Source of the DNA: an uncultured Clostridia bacterium
GTDB taxonomy: Bacteria; Bacillota; Clostridia; Oscillospirales; Acutalibacteraceae
Assembly: GCA_947598155.1 (NCBI GenBank)
Contig: CANQFC010000002.1
Coordinates: 124,001 to 188,000 of the forward strand
Direction of reading: 5' to 3'
DNA: 64,000 bases
Shown: positions 36,016 to 44,344 of the stretch, one piece after another
How positions within the stretch are numbered: the stretch's first letter is position 1
Layout: the number at the start of each line of letters is the position of its first letter
Program-made: the position numbers and the translations under genes
The notes under the pieces: model-generated
The model's input: only the letters and a program-made list of their open reading frames with translations
Told to the model about the DNA's origin: nothing
Databases searched by the model: none

Positions 36016-39000
36016 TTATGCGTCAATCGTTGATATGGTAAGCGTTGTCTCCTCAAGAACGTCAAGCAAAACTCTGACCGTATCAAGAGAGGTAAATATA
36101 GTTACGTTGTTTTCCGTTGCCGTGCGGCGGATTTCAACGCCGTCCTCGTAATGCACGCCGGAAAGAATAGCCCTTGTGTTTATTACATAGCTGACATAAC
36201 CAGCGCGGATTGATTCGAGAATTTCGTCGCTTCCCTCGCTTATCTTTCCTCTTACCCTTGTGCGTATTCCGTTCTGTCTGAGTACGGCGGCCGTACCGCT
36301 TGTAGCCTCAATATTAAAGCCCATATTGTAAAATCTTTTGATAAGCGGAATTGCCTCCTCCTTATCCTCATCGGCCAGCGTTACAAGCACTGTGCCGTAA
36401 TTTTGAAGATTCATTCCCGATGCCGTAAGAGCCTTGAACATTGCGCGGTGAAGTTTATCGTCATATCCTATTGCCTCGCCCGTTGACTTCATTTCGGGTG
36501 AAAGATAAGCGTCAAGTCCCTTGATTTTATTGAACGAGAATACGGGAACCTTTACATAATAACGTTTCTTTTCCTTGGGGTAAATGTCGAATATTCCCTG
36601 CTCTTTAAGGCTCTTTCCGAGTATTACTTCGGTTGCAATATCGGCAAGCGAATATCCCGTTGCCTTTGAGAGGAACGGCACGGTTCTTGATGAACGCGGA
36701 TTTACTTCAATTATATAAACATTGTCGTCAGGGTCAACGATAAATTGAATATTATAAAGTCCTACTATGCCTATGCCGAGTCCAAGCTTTTTGGCGTACT
36801 GCAAAATTATGCCTTTGACTTTATTTGAAATTGAGAAAGTCGGATAAACGCTTATTGAGTCGCCCGAATGTACTCCGGTTCGCTCAACAAGCTCCATAAT
36901 TCCTGGTACGAACACATCTCTGCCGTCGCAGATTGCGTCAACCTCAACCTCCTTGCCCTGTATGTATTTATCGACAAGTACGGGCTTGTCAACGTCAATT
37001 TCAACTGCGGTTTTAAGATAGTGCTTTAAATGTTCGTCCTTTGAAACTATCTGCATGGCTCTGCCGCCGAGTACGAACGACGGGCGGACAAGCACGGGAT
37101 AGCCTATTTCGTTAGCCGCCTTTAAGCCGTCCTCGATATTTGTTACGGCTTGACCCTTGGGCTGAGGTATGTTAAGGTCTTTGAGTATTTTTTCAAAGCT
37201 GTCGCGGTTTTCCGCTTTTTCAATAGCCTCGCAGTCCGTACCTATTATTTTAACTCCCCTGTCCATAAGGGGCTGAGCAAGGTTTATGGCGGTCTGGCCG
37301 CCGAGAGAGGCTATAACGCCCTCGGGCTGTTCAAAATCTACAATCGCCATAACATCTTCGGGAGTGAGCGGTTCAAAATAGAGCTTATCGGCAGTTGTGT
37401 AGTCTGTGGAAACGGTTTCGGGATTGTTGTTTATAATAATTGCCTCATAGCCCGCGCGTTTAATAGTCTGAACGGCGTGAACCGTTGAATAGTCGAACTC
37501 AACGCCCTGGCCTATACGGATAGGCCCTGCACCTAAAACTATGATTTTCTTTTTGTCGCTGAGTCTTGAGGCGTTTTCGCCCGTATATGAGGAGTAAAGA
37601 TAAGCTATGTATTTGCCCGTATGAAGAGTGTCTACCATTTTAAATACAGGCGTAATTTTGTTTGCCTTTCTTAAAGCATAGACCTCTGTTTCCTTTACAT
37701 TCCAAACTCTTGAAATGTATTTGTCGGAAAAGCCCATTATTTTAGCCTGTTTTAATACCTCGACCGAGTTTACATTTTCCTTTATCGTCTTTTCCATATC
37801 GACTATTTTCTTGTATGATTCAAGGAAAAGCTCGGTTATCATAGTTACGTTGTGGAGCTTTTCTATGGTTGCGCCCCTGCGCAAAAGCTCAAATATTGCA
37901 TATACGTTATCATCTTTAAATTCTTTGATGTAATCAAACAATTCATCGTCGGTGTAGCTGTCAAATTTTGCAAGGTGGAAATGGCATACCCCCGTTTCAA
38001 GAGAGCGCACGGATTTAAGCATACATTCCTCAAGCGTAGAGCCTATGCCCATTACCTCGCCGGTAGCCTTCATCTGTGTGCCAAGAGTGTTGGGAGCGTC
38101 CGAAAACTTGTCAAACGGGAAACGGGGGAACTTTGCGACTATGTAGTCAAGGCTCGGCTCTATTGCCGCCGTACCGCCTGCTACGGGTATATCCTCAAGC
38201 GCCATACCCATCGCTATTTTTGCCGTAACCCTTGCTATGGGGTAGCCGCTTGCCTTAGATGCAAGCGCCGAGGAGCGCGAAACTCTCGGGTTTACTTCAA
38301 TGAGGAAATACTCGCTTGAATTGGGATTGAGCGCAAACTGAACGTTACAGCCGCCCTCTATTTTAAGCTCCCGTATAATTTTGATTGCGCTGTCATTGAG
38401 CATTTTCAGGTCGTGGTCGTTGAGCGAAAGTATAGGCGCTACAACTATTGAGTCGCCGGTATGAACGCCTACGGGGTCGATATTTTCCATACCGCAAATC
38501 GTAATAGCGTGGTCGTTTGAGTCGAGCATAACTTCAAATTCAATTTCCTTATATCCCTTTACGCTTTTTTCAACAAGCACCTGATGAACGGGAGAGAGCT
38601 TAAATCCGTTCATACCGATTTCTATAAGCTCTTCCTCGTTATTTGCAAAGCCGCCGCCTGTTCCTCCGAGAGTGAATGCCGGACGCAGTACAACAGGATA
38701 GCCTATTCTCTTTGCCGCCTGTTTTGCGTGTTCAAGGTCATATGTAATTTCGGATGGTATAACAGGCTCGCCTATGGATTCGCACATTTCCTTAAAAAGC
38801 TCTCTGTCCTCCGCCCTTTCAATGCTTGTGCTTGAAGTGCCTAAAAGCTTTGTGCCGCACTCTTTGAGTATGCCTTTCTTTTCAAGCTGCATCGCGAGGT
38901 TAAGACCTGTCTGCCCGCCAATTCCCGGAACTATTGCGTCCGGGCGCTCATAGCGCAGTATTTTTGCTATGTATTCAAGAGTGAGCGGCTCCATATAAAC

Positions 39001-39189
39001 CTTGTCGGCAATAGAAGTGTCTGTCATTATTGTTGCCGGATTTGAATTGCAGAGTATAACCTCATAGCCCTCCTCTTTTAATGCGAGGCAAGCCTGCGTG
39101 CCGGCATAGTCAAATTCCGCCGCCTGACCTATAACGATAGGGCCGGAGCCGATAATAAGTACCTTTTTTACATCTGTTCTTTTAGCCAT
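36016..39189 (-). CDS. carB: Carbamoyl-phosphate synthase large subunit
   Basis: Makes carbamoyl phosphate from bicarbonate, ammonia and two ATP. The 1057-residue protein has two homologous ATP-grasp halves (GSGPIVIGQAAEFDYAGTQA near the start, GAGPIRIGQGVEFDYSTVHA near 560), PSLDYIVAKFPRFPFDKF, VNPRVSRSSALASKA and VNPRSSRTVPFLSKATG, and an allosteric MGS-like C-terminal domain. The glutaminase subunit gene carA is not beside it or anywhere in this window. Confidence 0.97.
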   Translation of the reverse strand: MAKRTDVKKVLIIGSGPIVIGQAAEFDYAGTQACLALKEEGYEVILCNSNPATIMTDTSIADKVYMEPLTLEYIAKILRYERPDAIVPGIGGQTGLNLAMQLEKKGILKECGTKLLGTSSTSIERAEDRELFKEMCESIGEPVIPSEITYDLEHAKQAAKRIGYPVVLRPAFTLGGTGGGFANNEEELIEIGMNGFKLSPVHQVLVEKSVKGYKEIEFEVMLDSNDHAITICGMENIDPVGVHTGDSIVVAPILSLNDHDLKMLNDSAIKIIRELKIEGGCNVQFALNPNSSEYFLIEVNPRVSRSSALASKASGYPIARVTAKIAMGMALEDIPVAGGTAAIEPSLDYIVAKFPRFPFDKFSDAPNTLGTQMKATGEVMGIGSTLEECMLKSVRSLETGVCHFHLAKFDSYTDDELFDYIKEFKDDNVYAIFELLRRGATIEKLHNVTMITELFLESYKKIVDMEKTIKENVNSVEVLKQAKIMGFSDKYISRVWNVKETEVYALRKANKITPVFKMVDTLHTGKYIAYLYSSYTGENASRLSDKKKIIVLGAGPIRIGQGVEFDYSTVHAVQTIKRAGYEAIIINNNPETVSTDYTTADKLYFEPLTPEDVMAIVDFEQPEGVIASLGGQTAINLAQPLMDRGVKIIGTDCEAIEKAENRDSFEKILKDLNIPQPKGQAVTNIEDGLKAANEIGYPVLVRPSFVLGGRAMQIVSKDEHLKHYLKTAVEIDVDKPVLVDKYIQGKEVEVDAICDGRDVFVPGIMELVERTGVHSGDSISVYPTFSISNKVKGIILQYAKKLGLGIGIVGLYNIQFIVDPDDNVYIIEVNPRSSRTVPFLSKATGYSLADIATEVILGKSLKEQGIFDIYPKEKKRYYVKVPVFSFNKIKGLDAYLSPEMKSTGEAIGYDDKLHRAMFKALTASGMNLQNYGTVLVTLADEDKEEAIPLIKRFYNMGFNIEATSGTAAVLRQNGIRTRVRGKISEGSDEILESIRAGYVSYVINTRAILSGVHYEDGVEIRRTATENNVTIFTSLDTVRVLLDVLEETTLTISTIDA

Positions 39190-39210
39190 AATTTTCCTCC
39201 GTACTTTATA

Positions 39211-40410
39211 TTAAAATAATTTATAAACTGTTTTTCCGCCGCAAACCGTCAAAACGCATTTTCCGAAAACTTCTTTGTTTTCAAACGGCGTAGATTTTCC
39301 TTTTGAAAGGAAATCATCGGGATTTATAACTGTTTTTTCGTTAAGATTCCAAACTGTGCAGTCATCGCAAATCGGTATATTAAATCGCTTACGCGGATTT
39401 ACCGCCATAAGCTCAATAAGCCTTTCAAGTGAAATTATATTGTTCTTTACAAGGTGAGTGTATAAAAGCTGAAAAGCCGTTTCAATCCCGACTATGCCAA
39501 AGGCGCTTTTTTCAAGTCCCCTTGATTTTTCCTCTGCGCTGTGAGGGGCATGGTCTGTGGCAATCATATCAATAGTGCCGTCCTTAATTCCATCAATTAA
39601 CGCCTGCCTGTCTTCAAAAGAGCGCAGGGGCGGATTCATCTTGAATTTTCCGTCCTCTTCAAGACAATCGTCGGTTAAAATAAGGTAGTGCGGCGCTGTT
39701 TCACAGGTAACATCAACGCCTTCGCTTTTTGCTCTTCTAATAAGCTCGACGCTCTCTTTACAGGAAATATGGCATATGTGATAAGAACAGCCTGTTTCCC
39801 GCGCAAGCTTTAAATCGCGCTCAATCGGTTTCCATTCGCTTTCGGAACAAATTCCTCTGTGTCCGTGCTTTTTTGCATAAGCGCCCGCATGAATATAACC
39901 GCCAAAAAGCAGTGAATTGTCCTCGCAGTGCGCAACAATAATTTTTCCCAAAGACTTGGCCTTTAACATAGCCTCTTTCATAAGTTCCTGCGACTGCACG
40001 CCCCTGCCGTCGTCGGAAAAGGCTATTGCGTTTTCAGCCATTTCGTCCATTTTAGAGATATGTTCGCCTTTTTGAGCCTCAGTAATGGAGCCGTATGGAT
40101 AAACGTTTATAACAGCGTCCCTTTTAATTATTTCAAGCTGTTTGTTCAAATTTTCGGCAGAGTCGGGCACAGGGTTCAAATTCGGCATAGTGCATACTGC
40201 GGTATAGCCGCCGCGCGCCGCCGCAAGCGAGCCGGATTTAATTGTTTCTTTATAAGAAAAACCCGGCTCACGGAAATGCACATGCACGTCGCAAAAGCCG
40301 GGAAATATAACTGATTTTTCAAAGTTTAAATCGGCAAAATCACCGTTGCTAAGCACGGCGTCGGAGAGTTTATCAATCATAACCGTTTTCGGTTTAGAAA
40401 AATTCTGCAT
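39211..40410 (-). CDS. pyrC: Dihydroorotase
   Basis: Zinc amidohydrolase closing carbamoyl-aspartate to dihydroorotate. The 399-residue protein has DVHVHFREPGFSYKE, AHCEDNSL, CHISCKESVEL, CETAPHYL, KMNPPLR and ATDHAPHSAEEK, the class I dihydroorotase pattern with its metal ligands. First gene of the pyr operon; GGAGGG lies 6 bases before the ATG and directly after the T-tract of an attenuator. Confidence 0.96.
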   Translation of the reverse strand: MQNFSKPKTVMIDKLSDAVLSNGDFADLNFEKSVIFPGFCDVHVHFREPGFSYKETIKSGSLAAARGGYTAVCTMPNLNPVPDSAENLNKQLEIIKRDAVINVYPYGSITEAQKGEHISKMDEMAENAIAFSDDGRGVQSQELMKEAMLKAKSLGKIIVAHCEDNSLLFGGYIHAGAYAKKHGHRGICSESEWKPIERDLKLARETGCSYHICHISCKESVELIRRAKSEGVDVTCETAPHYLILTDDCLEEDGKFKMNPPLRSFEDRQALIDGIKDGTIDMIATDHAPHSAEEKSRGLEKSAFGIVGIETAFQLLYTHLVKNNIISLERLIELMAVNPRKRFNIPICDDCTVWNLNEKTVINPDDFLSKGKSTPFENKEVFGKCVLTVCGGKTVYKLF

Positions 40411-40422
40411 TAAAATCCCTCC

Positions 40423-40549
40423 AAAAAAAATACCTTATCGTAAAGCCGATAAGGTATAAGCTATTAAAACAAGGCCACGGTGTTTTACACTATGGATGCT
40501 CTTTTACTCAATCTTATCGACATCTCTGCATCGATTTAAAGATTTGATT
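40423..40549 (-). promoter_or_regulatory. PyrR-type attenuator leader of the pyr operon
   Basis: Three alternative hairpins are visible on the minus strand. A 7-bp hairpin at 40516-40535 has the hexaloop CAGAGA, matching the PyrR binding-loop pattern CNGNGA. The sequence CGATAAG (40519-40513) can pair perfectly with CTTATCG (40453-40447) to form an antiterminator. CTTATCG is also the 5' arm of the terminator, an 11-bp stem (40447-40457 with 40430-40440) followed by eight T residues. PyrR bound with UMP should stabilise the first hairpin and allow termination. The binding-loop stem departs from the Bacillus consensus (G-U pairs replace G-C), so PyrR recognition is inferred. Confidence 0.8.
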
Positions 40550-40555
40550 TTGTTA

Positions 40556-40584
40556 AGTATATCACTTTGAAAAAGTTATGTCAA
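40556..40584 (-). promoter_or_regulatory. Sigma-A promoter of the pyr operon
   Basis: -35 TTGACA (40579-40584, consensus), 17-base spacer, -10 TATACT (40556-40561), minus strand; it starts an approximately 140-base leader before pyrC. Confidence 0.85.
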
Positions 40585-40609
40585 CAATTACATAAAAAAT
40601 TTTTATATT

Positions 40610-41911
40610 TTATCCGATAATTTTATATATAAGCGGTTTTTCTTCAGGCTCTTCCGCCGAAACGGTGAGCGCCGAAAGATATGTTTTTTCAGCGTCCTGC
40701 AAAGAAGTTTCGTTATTTGTAAACAAAGTGGCGATTTTTTCGCCTTTTTTAATTTTATCACCCGTTTTTTTGTCGATTATAATACCTGCTGAAAAATCAA
40801 TTTTGTCCTCTTTAGATGATCTTCCCGCGCCAAGAATTACGCTTGAAAGTCCGATTTTTTCAGTGTCCATTGCAGATATATACCCGTCCGAGTCGGACAA
40901 AATTTCATATGAGTATTCGGCCTTTTCAAAAAGCTCGGTATTGTCAATAAACGCCGCGTCACCGCCCTGCGCAGAAATCCACTCTTTCATCTTGCAATAC
41001 GCTTTTCCGCTCTCAAGAGCATCAGTTACCCTTTTTAACGATTCTTCATATGAAAGTGACAATACAAGCGAAATCAATTTTGCGGCAAGCGAAAGGCACA
41101 CTTCCTTTAAATCGTTTTCAACTTCGCCTTTAAGAACCTTTACAGCCTCAATAACCTCAAGCGAATTGCCGACCGCAGAACCCAACGGTCTGTCCATATC
41201 GGTTATGAGCGCGGCTGTATTTCTTCCGCAACCATTTCCTATTTTCACCATCTCGTTTGCAAGAATTTCAGCGTCTTTCAGTGTTTTCATAAACGCGCCG
41301 CTGCCGCATTTTACGTCGAGGACAATATTTTTTGAGCCTGCGGCAATCTTTTTGCTCATTATGCTTGAAACGATAAGAGGAATACTGTCGACTGTTGCGG
41401 TGACGTCTCTTAAAGCGTAGAGTTTTTTATCGGCGGGGGTCAAATTGCCGCTCTGTCCGATTATCGCAATACCCGTTTTCTCTACCTGAGATAAAAACTC
41501 GTCTTCGGAAAGCGTTGTTTTATATCCCGGAATTGACTCTAATTTATCGACCGTTCCGCCTGTGTGACCAAGCCCTCTGCCCGACATTTTTGCAACTTTT
41601 GCGCCTAAGGACGCTGCAATCGGAGCGACAATCAGGCTTGTTTTATCGCCTACTCCGCCTGTTGAGTGTTTGTCGGCAGAAAGACTGCCGAACATTGATA
41701 AGTCAACAGTATCGCCCGAATTTGCCATTGATTCGGTTAAAATAACGGTTTCTTTTTCAGTCATACCCTTAAAGTACACAGCCATACAAAAAGCGGACGC
41801 CTGATAATCGGGAATTGTGCCGTCGGTATAGCCTTTAACAAAAAATTCAATTTCTTCTTTGCTAAGCTCCCTGCCGTTCCGTTTATCTTCAATAATATCG
41901 TACATTCTCAT
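40610..41911 (-). CDS. pdp: Pyrimidine-nucleoside phosphorylase
   Basis: Cleaves uridine, thymidine or deoxyuridine with phosphate to give base and (deoxy)ribose 1-phosphate. The 433-residue protein starts MRMYDIIEDKRNGRELSKEE and has KHSTGGVGDKTSLIVAP, SGRGLGHTGGTVDKLES and DVKCGSGAFMK. Last gene of the deoC-deoB-cdd-pdp operon. Thymidine phosphorylase (deoA) is the nearest alternative; the short Gram-positive form fits PyNP better. Confidence 0.93.
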   Translation of the reverse strand: MRMYDIIEDKRNGRELSKEEIEFFVKGYTDGTIPDYQASAFCMAVYFKGMTEKETVILTESMANSGDTVDLSMFGSLSADKHSTGGVGDKTSLIVAPIAASLGAKVAKMSGRGLGHTGGTVDKLESIPGYKTTLSEDEFLSQVEKTGIAIIGQSGNLTPADKKLYALRDVTATVDSIPLIVSSIMSKKIAAGSKNIVLDVKCGSGAFMKTLKDAEILANEMVKIGNGCGRNTAALITDMDRPLGSAVGNSLEVIEAVKVLKGEVENDLKEVCLSLAAKLISLVLSLSYEESLKRVTDALESGKAYCKMKEWISAQGGDAAFIDNTELFEKAEYSYEILSDSDGYISAMDTEKIGLSSVILGAGRSSKEDKIDFSAGIIIDKKTGDKIKKGEKIATLFTNNETSLQDAEKTYLSALTVSAEEPEEKPLIYKIIG

Positions 41912-41923
41912 AATATCACAGCC

Positions 41924-42331
41924 TTATTTAATGTGCTTAGGGTTAAATGAAAACGGCAGAATCTCAGAAAAACAGTATTCGGTATAAGCGTTATTCCCAT
42001 TAACCACTAATATTTTAAAGTTTTCATCACAAAATTCAGCCATTACTTGTCGGCAAACTCCGCACGGCGGAAATTCTCCCGTTATCTTTCCGTCTTTGCC
42101 GCCTGCGACAGCTATTTTAAGAAAATCTCTTTCGCCGTCGCTCACGGCCTTAAAAATTGCAGTGCGTTCTGCGCACACAGTAGGTGAATACGAAGCATTT
42201 TCGATATTACACCCTGTGTAGACCTTTTCCGATTTTGTGAGAAGCGCCGCGCCTACTCTGTAACCCGAATACGGCGCATAGGCGTTTTCCATTGCCATTT
42301 TAGCAAGTGCGCAAAGCTCTTCATTTGACAT
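41924..42331 (-). CDS. cdd: Cytidine deaminase
   Basis: Zinc enzyme deaminating cytidine and deoxycytidine to uridine forms, feeding Pdp. The 135-residue protein has YAPYSGYRVGAALLT, the catalytic CAERTAIF and PPCGVCRQVMAEF zinc ligands. AGGGTG precedes the ATG. Confidence 0.96.
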   Translation of the reverse strand: MSNEELCALAKMAMENAYAPYSGYRVGAALLTKSEKVYTGCNIENASYSPTVCAERTAIFKAVSDGERDFLKIAVAGGKDGKITGEFPPCGVCRQVMAEFCDENFKILVVNGNNAYTEYCFSEILPFSFNPKHIK

Positions 42332-42340
42332 AAAATCACC

Positions 42341-43507
42341 CTATTTTAAAATATCGTTTAATCGGCTCTTGCCGGCACAGCTAAACGGTACGCCGAGATA
42401 ATCCGTGACGGTAGCGGCAATGTCAGCGTATGTCATCAATGTTCCAAGGTTTACCGGCTCAATATTATGCCCGTAAATCAAAAGAGGAACATATTCTCTT
42501 GAATGGTCGGTACTGTCATCGCCCGGGTCGCAGCCGTGGTCGGCAGTGATTATCAGAATATCGTCACGTTTCATATTTTCAGTGAACGAGGGAAGCCACC
42601 TGTCAAATTCTGAAAACGCTTTCGCATAACCGTTTATGTCCTGTCTGTGTCCGTAAAGCATATCAAAATCAACCAAGTTCACAAAACAAAGCCCCTCAAA
42701 CTCTTTATTTAAAGCATTCAAAGCCATTTGCATACCTTCGGAATTTGAATGAGTTAACACATATTCCGTTATGCCGCGCCCTGCAAAGATGTCGCGGATT
42801 TTGCCCACAGCGTAAACCGTTTTTCCGTGTTTGGAAACAGCGTCCAGCATAGTTTCTTTCGGCGGTTCAAGAGAAAAATCACGTCTGTTTGCCGTTCTTT
42901 TAAATTTGCCATCTGCCGTGATAAAAGGCCTTGCTATAACTCTGCCTACCGAGTGCTTACCACAAAGAATTTTCCGAGCTGTTAGGCAGTAATCATAAAG
43001 CGTTTCAATCGGTATTAAGTCTTCGTGAGCCGCAATCTGAAATACGCTGTCGGCGGACGTATATACGATTAAATCGCCCGTTTTTATGTGTTCGTCTCCG
43101 TATTTCTCAATAACCTCTGTGCCTGAAAAGGGTTTATTGCAAAGCACGCCTCTGCCTGTGCGGCGTGAAAACTCTTTAATGATTTCATCGGGAAAGCCGT
43201 TAGGATATGTCGGCAGAGGACTTTCGGAAATGATACCTGAAATTTCCCAATGACCGATGGTGGTATCCTTACCCATAGATTTTTCCGCAAGTCTTCCGAC
43301 AGCGGCGGACGGATTATCGGTTTTCGGCAAGTAACCGCAGCCGTCAATATTTCCTATGCCCATTTTAACGGTGTTTTCGGAGGTAAAAAATTCAGATTCG
43401 GATATTCGCTTTAAGGTATTGCAGTTTTTATCGCCAAACTTATACGCGTCGGGCATTTCGCCTATGCCGCAGGAATCAAGAACAATTATGAAAACACGCT
43501 TTGACAT
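42341..43507 (-). CDS. deoB: Phosphopentomutase
   Basis: Interconverts (deoxy)ribose 1- and 5-phosphate. The 388-residue alkaline-phosphatase-fold protein starts KRVFIIVLDSCGIGEMPDA and has GKDTTIGHWE with the phospho-acceptor Thr, VDFDMLYGHRQD and ITADHGCDPGDDSTDHSREYVP metal ligands. It links Pdp to DeoC. Confidence 0.96.
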   Translation of the reverse strand: MSKRVFIIVLDSCGIGEMPDAYKFGDKNCNTLKRISESEFFTSENTVKMGIGNIDGCGYLPKTDNPSAAVGRLAEKSMGKDTTIGHWEISGIISESPLPTYPNGFPDEIIKEFSRRTGRGVLCNKPFSGTEVIEKYGDEHIKTGDLIVYTSADSVFQIAAHEDLIPIETLYDYCLTARKILCGKHSVGRVIARPFITADGKFKRTANRRDFSLEPPKETMLDAVSKHGKTVYAVGKIRDIFAGRGITEYVLTHSNSEGMQMALNALNKEFEGLCFVNLVDFDMLYGHRQDINGYAKAFSEFDRWLPSFTENMKRDDILIITADHGCDPGDDSTDHSREYVPLLIYGHNIEPVNLGTLMTYADIAATVTDYLGVPFSCAGKSRLNDILK

Positions 43508-43531
43508 AAAATCACCCGCATTTTTTTAAAA

Positions 43532-44185
43532 TTATTTAATGTTTTTTACTATTTTTACGATTCTGCTTGTACCGAGCCTTGAGGCGCCTAAATTTATGAA
43601 ATTTTCAGCGTCTTTTATAGATGCAATACCTCCTGCCGCTTTGATTTTTAAGTGAGGAGCAACATTTTCCGCAAAAATCTTTATGTCGTGCTCGTTTGCC
43701 CCGCCGGAGGAAAAACCTGTTGAAGTTTTAATGTAATCAGCGCCGGAATCGGATACAATTTCGCACATTTTAATTTTTTCACTGTCCGTTAAAAGGCAGG
43801 TTTCAATTATTACTTTTAAAATTTTTCCGTTGCACGCCTTTTTTACTTCCTTAATTTCATTTAAAATCAGGTCATATTTTTTATCTTTAAGCCAGCCGAT
43901 ATTTATTACCATATCAATTTCGTCAGCGCCGTTACGCACAGCGTCCTCGGTTTCAAAGCATTTAACGGCAGTGGTAGAATAACCGTTTGGAAAGCCGATT
44001 ACGGTACAAACCGCCGTTCTGCCGCCGACGTATTCCTTTGCCTGTTTTACATATGAAGGCGGGATACAGACTGACGCTGTGTTGTATTTAATTCCGTCAT
44101 CGCAAATGGCTTTAATTTCATCCCACGTCGCATTTTGACTTAAAAGTGTGTGGTCGCATTTTGATAAAACTTCATTTATATCCAT
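43532..44185 (-). CDS. deoC: Deoxyribose-phosphate aldolase
   Basis: Splits deoxyribose 5-phosphate to acetaldehyde and glyceraldehyde 3-phosphate. The 217-residue TIM-barrel protein has VCTVIGFPNGYSTT, DEIDMVINIG, VIIETCLLTD and the Schiff-base Lys in YIKTSTGFSSGGA. The ATG has AGGTG about 5 bases upstream. First gene of the salvage operon. Confidence 0.96.
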   Translation of the reverse strand: MDINEVLSKCDHTLLSQNATWDEIKAICDDGIKYNTASVCIPPSYVKQAKEYVGGRTAVCTVIGFPNGYSTTAVKCFETEDAVRNGADEIDMVINIGWLKDKKYDLILNEIKEVKKACNGKILKVIIETCLLTDSEKIKMCEIVSDSGADYIKTSTGFSSGGANEHDIKIFAENVAPHLKIKAAGGIASIKDAENFINLGASRLGTSRIVKIVKNIK

Positions 44186-44213
44186 ATTTTCACCTATATT
44201 CCTTTATTTATAT

Positions 44214-44241
44214 ATTTTACCACAAAAATACGCATCTTCAA
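44214..44241 (-). promoter_or_regulatory. Probable sigma-A promoter of the deoC operon
   Basis: -35 TTGAAG (44236-44241), 16-base spacer, -10 TAAAAT (44214-44219), minus strand. It lies directly after the terminator of the glycolytic operon, as expected for a new transcription unit. Confidence 0.6.
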
Positions 44242-44252
44242 CAAAAAAATAA

Positions 44253-44278
44253 GCGGTACGTGAAATTTCACATACCGC
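44253..44278 (-). terminator. Terminator of the pgk-tpiA-gpmI operon
   Basis: GCGGTA (44253-44258) pairs with TACCGC (44273-44278), with a second stem GTGA/TCAC inside it and an AATT loop. On the minus strand it is followed by TTATTTTTTTG. It lies 67 bases after the gpmI stop. Confidence 0.85.
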
Positions 44279-44344
44279 CGCTAAAGAAAACTATATTACT
44301 TAGGAGGTAAAGGGCCTTATAGATTGAAAAGCCCCTTATCAAAA

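Noticed and set aside
40585-40610. AAAAATTTTT palindrome after pdp as a terminator
   Set aside because: There is no GC stem, so it is just AT-rich promoter flank.
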